Shown here piece after piece: positions 17,918-25,918 of a stretch of 35,456 nucleotides of DNA. The notes below the pieces were generated by a model. It was not told the origin of the DNA, ran no database searches, and saw only the letters and a list, made by a program, of their open reading frames with translations. Position numbers and translations under genes: made by a program. Positions within the stretch are counted from its first letter, which is position 1. The number at the start of each line of letters is the position of its first letter. This DNA comes from Alphaproteobacteria bacterium (GTDB lineage: Bacteria > Pseudomonadota > Alphaproteobacteria > Rs-D84). The stretch is from positions 1-35,456 of the forward strand of contig JAFSDI010000002.1 in the NCBI GenBank assembly GCA_017436325.1. Direction: 5' to 3'.

Positions 17918-20074
17918 TTAATCATTTGATTTATCCTTTTTCCAATTTCTAATATTCCATGTATCATCACCACTTCCTTCAGAATCACCAGGTAATGGTA
18001 TACCCATCGCATTACGCAAACAAACCTCACGCATATATGCAGAATTCACCGTCACACCATCACCAAATTTTATATCTTCAGATTCACCTTGTGTGTTAAT
18101 TTGATACGCGCCATTCAAGATTTCATTCAACGTCACAACATTACGACAAGTATTCGTTGTATAATCCTGTGTATTTGTACAAGAATTACTATCTTCTTTA
18201 TCTATTACTGCTATAAATTGCGCCCCTGTTGGTGAACAAATCATTTCTTCATAACAATGCGGAACATTTGCAACCTGTGCACAATATGTTTTTATACGTG
18301 ACGTTGGCCAATTTTCTTCGCTATCAGCAGTCTCTTCATAACATTCGTATATTTCACTTAAACATTCATTAAAATTCGTCATCGCAGTTTGCGCACGCAT
18401 CAAGACACTTTCTGCCTCTGCATTTGCAAACTCCAAACGTTTCTGTTGTAATGCTTGCTGTGCAGCAACCTTTTGATATCCGATATTTTGTGCAGTTGTA
18501 CGCAATTGTTCACCATACGCATCACAGTCTGCATTTGCATCCAATGCATATTTTTGCATAATACTGCGGCGCGCATCTGCAACCGGTTTACGTAAATCTG
18601 CATATGGGTCACCATTTGCTGTTGTATATCCAAAGCACGTTGCAGAATTAGATGTAGTATAACCACTGGACGAATTAACAAAATTCAATTCATACGACCC
18701 TGTATTATTAACTGTTATATGACTATTATAATTATAAGGACATTGTGCCGCACCATTTCCACACTTTACACCAGACGGTGGCATACCACAGGCCTCATAA
18801 ATACCATTAAAGCAAGAATCCAAAACACGTGCACAAACATTATTATGCGCATATTCAAATAATTCATAACCCCATGTTTCTGCCAAAGAATCTTTTAATT
18901 CAGAAACATTGCTTATAGTTCCGCTAATTCCTGCCAATCCACCAACAATATCAGACACACCTGTAAAGGCATCAAACAAATTATCTTCATCATCAGTCAA
19001 AATAGTAACAGTTTGCTCTTTTGCGGCCGCCCAAGATTTTAACTGTGCCAAAATATCCGACCCCGTACCATCCAAATCTTTTACATTAAACCCAAAATCA
19101 TTTCCATTTTCACCGGTATCACTACAATACGAAGGCGCTGTTGTTACACTACACTTATCATCAAACAAGGCATGTCTTTCACACCAATCACCAAACTCAG
19201 ATTCTTTAGCCTTTCCATCCTTACTTGCTTCTTTCCACGAAACACAATTCAAAACTTTTTCTGCATCTGTCAATTTAAAGGCACTTGAAACATCTTTACC
19301 ACCACTTGCCACCAACAATGCTAATTCACCAGAAACCTTAATAAGTTCTTCATTTGCCGTTTCTAATGCTGCTTCTGCCTCTGCAAATGCTTTCACACGA
19401 CCCGCACAGGCACATCTGCGCTGCGCCGCATTACGCGCGGTACAAATCTCATCCATACAGGTATAATAAGATTCCATACAATTATTAAATGCATCTGTTG
19501 AAATCAAACCTGTTGTTGAATCAATAATATTTGAATAATTACCCGTATATAATTTATTAGTCAAATATGAATATGTACTTGCCTTAGAACCACGAATTGC
19601 ACTGCCCTGCAAAGATATACGCGCTGCATCTGCTGCATCTGATGTTGTTGTACGCGCACGCACAGCCTTGCGCATATTTGCATTTGCGCGACTTGTTGCA
19701 TTTGTCCTGCGTGACACAACATTACGTGTCACACCAGTATTATATTGTGGCGCTACATTTGCCCGATTAACAACTGCACGTGAAACGACACTGCGTGTTT
19801 GTGGGACATTTTGTGTTGGCGCAACAGTTGTACGCGCAACAGTTCTGCGTGTTGCATTTGCAACCGCACGTGGATTTGCACGCGCACTATTACGTGGTGA
19901 TGCATTTACACGACCATTTTGCACTGCAATTGCATCTGGCACAACAGGCGCAATTGGGTCTGCAAAAACAGAACGCACAGATAAAAATGTTGAACACACA
20001 AAGAAAGCACCGGCCAACAAAAAGACTGTACCGACCGCATTTTTCAAAGAATCTATAACTTTTTTACTTACCAT
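17918..20074 (-). CDS. Large secreted or envelope protein with Arg/Thr/Val-rich region, 718 aa
   Basis: A hydrophobic N-terminal segment (about residues 12-38, ending SVFA) acts as signal peptide or anchor. Residues about 45-150 are a low-complexity basic stretch of R-T-V-A, R-S-V-V and R-A-N-type words. A Cys-rich helical part follows (CMESYYTCMDEICTARNAAQRRCAC), with a long Ala/Glu helix. Many more Cys pairs occur in the second half, with a second long helix around QQALQQKRLEFANAEAESV. The Cys content suggests a disulfide-bonded periplasmic or surface protein. No family is recognised. The start at 20074 follows AGGAGAG; an upstream in-frame ATG lacks a ribosome-binding site. The terminator at 17896 closes the transcript. 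Confidence 0.75.
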   Translation of the reverse strand: MVSKKVIDSLKNAVGTVFLLAGAFFVCSTFLSVRSVFADPIAPVVPDAIAVQNGRVNASPRNSARANPRAVANATRRTVARTTVAPTQNVPQTRSVVSRAVVNRANVAPQYNTGVTRNVVSRRTNATSRANANMRKAVRARTTTSDAADAARISLQGSAIRGSKASTYSYLTNKLYTGNYSNIIDSTTGLISTDAFNNCMESYYTCMDEICTARNAAQRRCACAGRVKAFAEAEAALETANEELIKVSGELALLVASGGKDVSSAFKLTDAEKVLNCVSWKEASKDGKAKESEFGDWCERHALFDDKCSVTTAPSYCSDTGENGNDFGFNVKDLDGTGSDILAQLKSWAAAKEQTVTILTDDEDNLFDAFTGVSDIVGGLAGISGTISNVSELKDSLAETWGYELFEYAHNNVCARVLDSCFNGIYEACGMPPSGVKCGNGAAQCPYNYNSHITVNNTGSYELNFVNSSSGYTTSNSATCFGYTTANGDPYADLRKPVADARRSIMQKYALDANADCDAYGEQLRTTAQNIGYQKVAAQQALQQKRLEFANAEAESVLMRAQTAMTNFNECLSEIYECYEETADSEENWPTSRIKTYCAQVANVPHCYEEMICSPTGAQFIAVIDKEDSNSCTNTQDYTTNTCRNVVTLNEILNGAYQINTQGESEDIKFGDGVTVNSAYMREVCLRNAMGIPLPGDSEGSGDDTWNIRNWKKDKSND

Positions 20075-20212
20075 AAAAACTCTCCTAGTATTCTGGAAGC
20101 ACCAGAAACCCAACCTTTTAATCAGATTGCACCACGCAAAACGCGTGTCTATTTACACTAATTATATCAATTTTTTATCATTCTGTAAACACTTTAGTTT
20201 ATCCATTATAAA

Positions 20213-20232
20213 AACCTGTCTTGCGACAGGTT
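20213..20232 (-). terminator. Terminator of the 124-aa lipoprotein gene
   Basis: AACCTGTC-ttgc-GACAGGTT, an 8-bp perfect stem, is followed on the reverse strand by TTTTTAT, a few bases past the stop at 20239. Confidence 0.8.
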
Positions 20233-20238
20233 AATTTT

Positions 20239-20613
20239 TTATTCAGACACAGTAATTGCGCCACCACCATTAGCGGTTCTAACCGCACGTGGATTCGGAC
20301 AATCATATACATTTGACACTAAAACAAAGGAACGTTCTGGGCCAAACACCACCCATTCATTTGGTTTTGTACGCATACTTGTAATCCAATAAGCATTTCC
20401 AACACGTGCCTGATCAACGATACGATTTTCCATATATCTACGTGCATCTTCTGCATCATAGACAGAAACTTCTGTTTCTAACTTATATAAAAAAGTACAA
20501 CCAATTGGTTCTGCATCTAATTTCACTAAATATTGACTACCATTTTCATTTTTTATCAAACCGCCACACGCCGTCAACCCGAACAAAACAAACAAAGTCA
20601 AAATTTTTTTCAT
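20239..20613 (-). CDS. Lipoprotein, 124 aa
   Basis: The signal sequence MKKILTLFVLFGLTAC ends in a lipobox (LTAC), so Cys16 should be lipidated. The mature domain is about 105 residues of mixed alpha/beta with GCTFLYKLE and a DARRYMENRIVDQARVGNAYWI helix-strand pattern. This resembles small outer-membrane lipoproteins of the DUF4156 type, where a Cys near the start of the domain and an x-x-A-x-x-x-G-x-N-A-Y segment recur, but I am not certain. It lies 20 bases downstream of lpxC on the same strand and may be cotranscribed with the lipid A genes. The start follows AAGGAAGG. Confidence 0.75.
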   Translation of the reverse strand: MKKILTLFVLFGLTACGGLIKNENGSQYLVKLDAEPIGCTFLYKLETEVSVYDAEDARRYMENRIVDQARVGNAYWITSMRTKPNEWVVFGPERSFVLVSNVYDCPNPRAVRTANGGGAITVSE

Positions 20614-20633
20614 ACAAACCTTCCTTTTTTTAA

Positions 20634-21575
20634 CTATTCAGCATCAATTATATCATAATTTTTTGGATTACTAAACAGTTTTCTTAACACCAAGTTATTC
20701 ATTGCATGACTGCCTTTATAAGATTCAACATCTGCACAAACCATACCACCACTTGTAAACAAATCACCAACAACATCAATAATCTTGTGTCTTACAAATT
20801 CATCAGGCCATATAAGTTCATTAATTGTACCATCACCTGTATCATTCAACGCAATCACATTAGATTCATTTGCACCGCGTCCCATTCCACGTTTTTTTAG
20901 ATATTCCCACTCTGAATACTTACCAAAAGTACGTGCCCGCGCAATATTTCTAATAAAATCTTCGACAGAATCCACTGTTCCATCAAAAGAATAAGAAAAA
21001 CTCTGTCTGCCAATAATTTTTTCAGGATAAACCAAAGTCGCATTTATATTCAACACATTCCCAGAATTAGGACTCAAACGCACAAAACCATCTATCTTAC
21101 GTCCTGCAATCTTATTAAAGAACCATATTTTAATTCTTTCCAACAATGACAATTGTTTAAAAACATCTTTTGCATTTACAACGATTTCACGTTTTACAAT
21201 TATACGTTTTAGTTTACCAGACGACACAGCAACCTTTTGAAATTCCTTGATAAATTCTGCTGCACTACCATCAATTATTGGGGTTTCTGCACCATCAATC
21301 TCAACAATTGCGCTATCAACACCAACAATGAACAATGCCGCCATCAAATGTTCAATTGTTTGAACATAGGCACCAGACAAAGAACCAATTGTTGTATTTC
21401 TCATTTTTGTTTCACCAACATTATCAAATAACGCTGGAATCAAATCAGTACCCGACATATCAACCCGTTTAAAGAATATGCCTTTTTTATCAGTTGGCAA
21501 CACGACAATATTCACCTTTTGTCCGGAATGAATACCCTGACCTGATATTTTTATTTTCTTACTAATTGTTGACAT
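20634..21575 (-). CDS. lpxC: UDP-3-O-acyl-N-acetylglucosamine deacetylase, 313 aa
   Basis: LpxC catalyses the committed step of lipid A synthesis with a zinc ion. The metal and catalytic residues are in place: TIEHLMAAL (Glu75, His76), DEFVRHKIIDVVGDL (His263, Asp267) and GSHAMNNLVLRKL (His290). The length is normal (about 300). A hydrophobic/basic stretch near 140-162 (LERIKIWFFNKIAGRK) looks like a small insertion that could touch the membrane. The start overlaps the end of lpxK by 25 bases, so the two are translationally coupled. Grouping with lpxK and an acyltransferase puts three lipid A steps in one operon. Confidence 0.95.
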   Translation of the reverse strand: MSTISKKIKISGQGIHSGQKVNIVVLPTDKKGIFFKRVDMSGTDLIPALFDNVGETKMRNTTIGSLSGAYVQTIEHLMAALFIVGVDSAIVEIDGAETPIIDGSAAEFIKEFQKVAVSSGKLKRIIVKREIVVNAKDVFKQLSLLERIKIWFFNKIAGRKIDGFVRLSPNSGNVLNINATLVYPEKIIGRQSFSYSFDGTVDSVEDFIRNIARARTFGKYSEWEYLKKRGMGRGANESNVIALNDTGDGTINELIWPDEFVRHKIIDVVGDLFTSGGMVCADVESYKGSHAMNNLVLRKLFSNPKNYDIIDAE

Positions 21576-22474
21576 TTTATTTTCTCCTTTAACCAGTCAA
21601 AGAACAAACTATCTATTTTTGTTTCCAACTTGGCATATTTTATTTTATCCTGCAAATATTTTGGCAAACGCACCCAATCTTTTTCCGTAGTTATCAAAAC
21701 TGCATTTTTTTTATCTGCCAGCGCAATTAATTTTTCCAAATCTTGTTTAGTATATTGATAATGGTCTGGGAAACTGCGTGTTGCAACAACATTTTTCAGT
21801 GCGCCAAAGAACTTCTTTGGATAACCAATTCCTGCAAAAGCAACTAATTTTTCTGTATCATCATACGGTGACACAGTTTGATTTTCTGCATAAAACACCG
21901 GAATTCCGACAGGCAATACAAAATTTTTCTTAATTTTTTTACCTTTGAATACAATAATCGCATCAACATTTTTTATTTGCTTCACTGGTACTCTTAACGG
22001 TCCTGCTGGCAACAAAAATCCATTTCCAAAACCAATACCTTCATCAAAGACCATAATAGAAATATCTTTTTTAATTGATGGATTTTGCAAACCATCATCC
22101 ATAACAATGGGTGTATCAGACTTTTGTTTATTCAACAACATAACATTACTCTTCCTGTCCCCTGTATGAACAACCAATCCATTTTTAGATAACATAGTTG
22201 CCTCATCACCAAGGCCACCTGTTTCCTTGGATTTTTTATACCCACGCATAACAATTGGCGCATCTAATCTATTTGCAATCTCTTTCACAATTGGGGTTTT
22301 TCCAACACCACCCGCCAAGATATTACCAACACAAATAATCAATCGCCGTGATTTCACCTGTCGCAAATTTCTGAACCAGAATACAATACGACCGAACATA
22401 TAATAAATAACAGAAACAGGAACCAACAACCACGCAACAGGATTTTTTGATAAAAACCAAAACGGAGTCTTCAT
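21551..22474 (-). CDS. lpxK: Tetraacyldisaccharide 4'-kinase, 307 aa
   Basis: LpxK phosphorylates the 4' position of the lipid A disaccharide at the inner membrane. It has an N-terminal membrane-associated helix (about 12-36) and the P-loop GNILAGGVGKTP at residues 50-61. The VMRGYKK segment, MDDGLQNPSIKKDISIMVFD and LLPAGPLRVP follow, all typical of LpxK. The length is close to the usual 310-340. The start codon overlaps the stop of the acyltransferase gene by one base (TAATG), and its own end overlaps lpxC. All three genes should be made from one transcript. Confidence 0.93.
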   Translation of the reverse strand: MKTPFWFLSKNPVAWLLVPVSVIYYMFGRIVFWFRNLRQVKSRRLIICVGNILAGGVGKTPIVKEIANRLDAPIVMRGYKKSKETGGLGDEATMLSKNGLVVHTGDRKSNVMLLNKQKSDTPIVMDDGLQNPSIKKDISIMVFDEGIGFGNGFLLPAGPLRVPVKQIKNVDAIIVFKGKKIKKNFVLPVGIPVFYAENQTVSPYDDTEKLVAFAGIGYPKKFFGALKNVVATRSFPDHYQYTKQDLEKLIALADKKNAVLITTEKDWVRLPKYLQDKIKYAKLETKIDSLFFDWLKEKIKCQQLVRK

Positions 22475-23271
22475 TACTTTGCCTTTTTTGCCAATTTTTT
22501 TTGTATTTCTAATTCGCGCTTTTTTTGTTTAAATTCCATTGCACATCTATCTTGTTCAATACCCTTAACCCCAAACATGGCATCTAAATCAATTTGCTGT
22601 TTAACCATAAAGTCTTCTAAATTCTTGCGAATTTTTTCAAATTCTTCGTCAGATGCCTTACGTGGCACAAAAACAGGCTGTCCAATATTACAAACTATTT
22701 TTGAAAACGGCAACGCCACCATATACTTATCCCACCTATTTTGCACCCATGCACGTGATGCGCTGTAACAAACTGGTATAATTGGTGCACCTGACATTTT
22801 TGCAAAATACAGCGCCCCATCCTGCACACGCAAAGATGGCCCACCAGGTCCATCTGGCGACATACAAATAGCATAATTACCACGCGCCAAAACCCGCAAC
22901 CCTTCACGCAAAACAGAAACCCCGCCCTTTGACGAAGAACCATAAATAGCCCGCAAACCAAATAAACGTTGCAGTTTTGCCATCATTCGTCCATCCTTAT
23001 GACTACTTGCGACCGCATAAGCATTCATACGTCCCAAACAAATAATTGGACTTAACATCATACTGCGTCCATGCCAAAAAACAAAGATAGCGGGCTTTTT
23101 TCTATACTTATAAAAAACGTCAATATTATCGATTTTTTTAATAGACGTAAAATAAACAACCCAAATAGGAATTGCAAACAATACCGCAATAATCCATTGA
23201 AATATTCCCAATCCCAAAACAGGTTCCCAAAACCCCTTCCAAATTTTTCTAAAAGTCTTATTTTGAAACAC
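22474..23271 (-). CDS. DUF374-type lysophospholipid acyltransferase, candidate LpxJ-like, 265 aa
   Basis: The protein has an N-terminal membrane helix (about 24-43), then FVFWHGRSMML (His67) and CMSPDGPGGPSLRVQDG (138-152). These are the HG and PDGPxGP motifs of the DUF374 branch of the acyltransferase superfamily. A member of that branch, LpxJ of epsilonproteobacteria, is a late acyltransferase that adds a secondary acyl chain to lipid A. The position directly upstream of and overlapping lpxK supports a lipid A role, but an LpxL-type enzyme elsewhere cannot be excluded. The C-terminal 30 residues are a Lys-rich helix. The promoter of this operon probably lies at 23272-23340. Confidence 0.8.
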   Translation of the reverse strand: MFQNKTFRKIWKGFWEPVLGLGIFQWIIAVLFAIPIWVVYFTSIKKIDNIDVFYKYRKKPAIFVFWHGRSMMLSPIICLGRMNAYAVASSHKDGRMMAKLQRLFGLRAIYGSSSKGGVSVLREGLRVLARGNYAICMSPDGPGGPSLRVQDGALYFAKMSGAPIIPVCYSASRAWVQNRWDKYMVALPFSKIVCNIGQPVFVPRKASDEEFEKIRKNLEDFMVKQQIDLDAMFGVKGIEQDRCAMEFKQKKRELEIQKKLAKKAK

Positions 23272-23354
23272 AATTATCCTTTAATTAATAACGATATAAA
23301 TGATAGCAAGAAAAAAAACATAATTCAACCCAATCAACAAACGAACTTTTTTTA

Positions 23355-23382
23355 TTGACATTAAATATAAATAATATATAAT
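23355..23382 (+). promoter_or_regulatory. Promoter of tRNA-fMet
   Basis: Perfect consensus hexamers TTGACA (23355-23360) and TATAAT (23377-23382) are separated by 16 bases. The -10 ends 13 bases before the tRNA. Confidence 0.9.
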
Positions 23383-23395
23383 ATACTCACCTTAT

Positions 23396-23472
<77 letters not shown>

Positions 23473-23479
23473 GTTAAAT

Positions 23480-23509
23480 AAAAAATGCACCCAATATGGT
23501 GCATTTTTT
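23480..23509 (+). terminator. Terminator of tRNA-fMet
   Basis: AAAAAATGCACC/GGTGCATTTTTT is a 12-bp perfect stem around a six-base loop, eight bases after the CCA end. It forms the first third of the 87-bp repeat. Confidence 0.9.
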
Positions 23510-23566
23510 GTTTAATTTTTTGTGGTCGATTGGTTTGACGATGCAACACAGTTGCTTGGTTCAAAA
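23480..23566. repeat. 87-bp direct repeat, left copy
   Basis: This segment matches 25826-25912 at 86 of 87 positions; the one difference is in the terminator loop (T here, C there). It holds the terminator hairpin and a second imperfect dyad, TTTGA (23534-23538), GCAAC-aca-GTTGC (23543-23555) and TCAAA (23561-23565). The two copies bracket the three-gene cassette. Confidence 0.95.
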
Positions 23567-23638
23567 TTTGTATATAAGAACAAGCTATGCGCAGTTCGAA
23601 TAACTACAAATTTGCGCGCAGACACAACGTGTCGAGCG

Positions 23639-23658
23639 AAATCCAACCCCCGCAACCA
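23639..23658 (+). repeat. Displaced copy of the tRNA-fMet 3' end
   Basis: Twenty bases ending CCCCGCAACCA match the last 20 bases of the tRNA (23453-23472) at 18 positions. The rest of a tRNA is not visible upstream. Integrating elements that use a tRNA 3' end leave such a copy at the far junction, so this may be an old attachment site. Confidence 0.7.
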
Positions 23659-23668
23659 ACAAATTTCT

Positions 23669-23694
23669 AAAAATACCGTTTGCACGGTATTTTT
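23669..23694 (+). terminator. Terminator after the tRNA-end copy
   Basis: AAAAATACCG/CGGTATTTTT is a 10-bp stem around a six-base loop and lies 10 bases after the CCA of the displaced tRNA end. It may be the original tRNA-fMet terminator. Confidence 0.7.
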
Positions 23695-23745
23695 ATTTAG
23701 TAAATTAGCTATCATCAACACAACCATCCTTAAAGGCACAACTAA

Positions 23746-23774
23746 TTGACAAAAGTCAAAATGTTTGATAAAAT
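23746..23774 (+). promoter_or_regulatory. Promoter of the three-gene cassette
   Basis: TTGACA (23746-23751) and TAAAAT (23769-23774) have a 17-base spacer. The -35 is part of an inverted repeat TTGAC-aaaa-GTCAA (23746-23759), which could be an operator. Confidence 0.7.
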
Positions 23775-23798
23775 CAAGCATAATAAAAGGATTATTTT

Positions 23799-24476
23799 AT
23801 GATGCGTCTTAACATCCTGAAAGCATATTTAAAATACAAACTAGGTTTAACTGTTACTTTACCTACTTTTGTCATCAACAATATCAAAGAACAAGACAAT
23901 CACGAACCACTTGTTGACATAAAGCAATCTGACACTATCTTATTTTTTGGTGACAAATTAAAAAATGAAAAACAGGTTTTTTTACGAAAAACAATTGCAG
24001 ATAAAATAGAAAAAGCCGCCAAAGAACTGCCCAATGGGACTTTTTTTATAATATATGATGCATTTCGTTCACTGGAACAACAATATGAAATATGGGATAA
24101 AAAATACAATTATTTCAAAAACTTATACCCATCAGAATCAGACAAACAAATAACATTACGTACAAAGCGTGTTGTTGCAGACCCACACCACGGACATGGC
24201 GGCCATCAGACAGGTGGCGCTATTGATATTGGATTATGCGATAAAAACGGTACAGAACTTGATATGGGCGCACCATATTCAGGAACAGAAAAGACCATAC
24301 AAACAAACGCAAAAATAAACAAAACAGCAAAACATAACAGGAAAATTTTATGTAATCTGATGAAAGATTACGGTTTTGTAAATTATCCAAACGAATGGTG
24401 GCATTTTTGCTATGGCGACCGTATGTGGGCGGCATATTCTGGTAAGAAAAAATGCTGTTATGGCCTAATTAGATAA
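23799..24476 (+). CDS. VanX-type D-alanyl-D-alanine dipeptidase (M15D), 225 aa
   Basis: The zinc-peptidase signature of VanX/DdpX is complete. HQTGGAID gives His136 and Asp143, and EWWH gives catalytic Glu199 and zinc ligand His202, all with the spacing of VanX (H116, D123, E181, H184). The IYDAFRS segment supplies Arg90, matching VanX Arg71. There is no signal peptide, as for cytoplasmic VanX, which splits D-Ala-D-Ala. Since no vanH or vanA neighbour is present, a role in recycling or in modulating cell-wall precursors is more likely than glycopeptide resistance. An N-terminal extension of about 45 residues precedes the usual fold. The start follows AAAAGG; a second ATG is next to it. First gene of the cassette. 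Confidence 0.85.
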   Translation: MMRLNILKAYLKYKLGLTVTLPTFVINNIKEQDNHEPLVDIKQSDTILFFGDKLKNEKQVFLRKTIADKIEKAAKELPNGTFFIIYDAFRSLEQQYEIWDKKYNYFKNLYPSESDKQITLRTKRVVADPHHGHGGHQTGGAIDIGLCDKNGTELDMGAPYSGTEKTIQTNAKINKTAKHNRKILCNLMKDYGFVNYPNEWWHFCYGDRMWAAYSGKKKCCYGLIR

Positions 24477-24489
24477 GAAAGGAACACAA

Positions 24490-25608
24490 GTGACAGTTGT
24501 AAAACCACACGATATAACAATTAGTATAGACATTCCACAACCCGATGGAAAGACTGAAAAAATATATTTACAAGAACTTAATAACATTCAAACTGTTCAA
24601 GAACTTGCAAATATATCACGACGTGTCGCAATATCTGACACTGCAGATTTGATATTCAGGTTATTTGCAAAATCACAAAACGGTGATGCAGACATTAACA
24701 AACTATCTGGGCGCATACCATGTTTAGGCAAGAAATATATACAAAATCTGCAAGAATTTTTTGCACAACCAAACAACACAAAAATCATACAAGAATACAA
24801 TACATCCAACGACAAGAAACATAAACGAGAATTACGAAAAAAAATCACAAACACACTTAGTGATTATGTTTCAAAAAACATTTCTACACAAGATATGCAA
24901 TATAATTTTTCGAAATTTAAATACAAATACGATTCAGAATTTTTATCTATAAAAGACCAGCTATCACATGCAACAAACAGAATTTTTGCAAAAACGATGG
25001 GATTAAAAACAAAAGACCCATTTGTTATGGCAACACTTGACATATGGAAAGATTGTTTAGAAAAACGCTCACAAAAAAATAGAGAAGCATACTGGATGTT
25101 AGTATATGATTCAAATCACAAACTTATCGGTATGACATTTATTTCATCCAAGGTTTTAAAGGATAAATTTATTAATGCAAATATAATTGGACACTCTGGT
25201 CAAATACTTGACCCATCTGCCCAGGGTCACGGTTATGTATCTGCTATTAAATCTGTAATGATTGATTTTATGTACGATAATATGGATGATAAGATAGCCA
25301 GCGATTCATTTTTTGCAACAACATGTGATGAATTTAACGAAAATTCTCAGGGGCTTCAACGAAAATCTGGTGCAAAATTATTACAAGATAAAAACGGGAA
25401 TATAATAATAGACAAAGGCAAAATGCATTGGTACGCAACCCAAGACGAAATTATGAATTCTGAACTTATGAAACGTGCCACTGAACAAGGCATAAAATAT
25501 ACGGTAACACATACATCCAATCACAATAGTTACACCAAGAATCTAAACAATCCTAAACACGTTATAATACCAAACACAAAGGATTATAATTATGAAAGAA
25601 TATATTGA
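24490..25608 (+). CDS. GNAT-fold acetyltransferase-like protein with N-terminal extension, 372 aa
   Basis: Residues about 195-315 read as a GNAT acetyltransferase. A strand pair (YWMLVYDSNHKLIGMTFI) is followed by ILDPSAQGHGYVSAIK (Q-x-x-G-x-G-like acetyl-CoA loop at 245-249). DEFNENSQGLQRKSGAKL then resembles the N-x-x-S-x-x-x-x-x-K-x-G segment of RimJ/RimL-type enzymes. The first 190 residues are charged and helical and match nothing I know. Translation starts at GTG, 13 bases after the dipeptidase stop, with AAAGGAAC upstream. The 3' end overlaps the 73-aa gene by 17 bases. Substrate unknown; an acetyl-CoA-dependent modification of protein or amine is inference. Confidence 0.65.
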   Translation: MTVVKPHDITISIDIPQPDGKTEKIYLQELNNIQTVQELANISRRVAISDTADLIFRLFAKSQNGDADINKLSGRIPCLGKKYIQNLQEFFAQPNNTKIIQEYNTSNDKKHKRELRKKITNTLSDYVSKNISTQDMQYNFSKFKYKYDSEFLSIKDQLSHATNRIFAKTMGLKTKDPFVMATLDIWKDCLEKRSQKNREAYWMLVYDSNHKLIGMTFISSKVLKDKFINANIIGHSGQILDPSAQGHGYVSAIKSVMIDFMYDNMDDKIASDSFFATTCDEFNENSQGLQRKSGAKLLQDKNGNIIIDKGKMHWYATQDEIMNSELMKRATEQGIKYTVTHTSNHNSYTKNLNNPKHVIIPNTKDYNYERIY

Positions 25609-25813
25609 TAAAGTCGCAGAAAAATTCCCAGATGTTTTAAGAAAATGCCGACCTGCAATTGCTTTTCTTATCAAAGATGGTAAAGATTTTGCAGTAAACG
25701 GATATATTGTTGGTGACAAATATTTCATAAACTCTGATACATTTGTTATTAATCACAAATCTGATTTTCACCTGATAAATTACCTTGATTCTGCTGACAC
25801 AGATATCGACTAA
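25592..25813 (+). CDS. Small protein, 73 aa
   Basis: A short acidic protein opens with an amphipathic helix (KEYIDKVAEKFPDVL) and continues with strands (AIAFLIKDGKDFAVNGYIVGDKYFI). It has no signal peptide and no known motif. It starts 17 bases before the end of the GNAT-like gene, with its own AAAGGATT ribosome-binding site, so it is translationally coupled to it. The tight coupling and small size would suit a partner or inhibitor of the enzyme upstream, but nothing in the sequence proves that. Transcription would end at the hairpin in the right copy of the 87-bp repeat. Confidence 0.65.
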   Translation: MKEYIDKVAEKFPDVLRKCRPAIAFLIKDGKDFAVNGYIVGDKYFINSDTFVINHKSDFHLINYLDSADTDID

Positions 25814-25825
25814 TACATTAATCAA

Positions 25826-25912
25826 AAAAAATGCACCCAATACGGTGCATTTTTTGTTTAATTTTTTGTGGTCGATTGGTTTGACGATGCAACACAGTTG
25901 CTTGGTTCAAAA
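25826..25912. repeat. 87-bp direct repeat, right copy, with bidirectional terminator
   Basis: It matches 23480-23566 at 86 of 87 positions. The 12-bp hairpin AAAAAATGCACC/GGTGCATTTTTT at 25826-25855 sits between the convergent ends of the 73-aa gene and the 1,526-aa gene and can terminate both. No tRNA sequence precedes this copy. Confidence 0.95.
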
Positions 25913-25918
25913 AAAGAA

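Noticed and set aside
23512..23781. An 89-codon reverse frame across the left 87-bp repeat and the tRNA-end copy
   Set aside because: It has no ribosome-binding site, runs through terminators and a tRNA fragment, and lies opposite the cassette promoter. It is best explained as chance openness of repeated non-coding DNA.
23799..24476. Vancomycin resistance gene
   Set aside because: The enzyme is of VanX type, but no D-lactate ligase or dehydrogenase gene is nearby. A resistance claim would need those partners.
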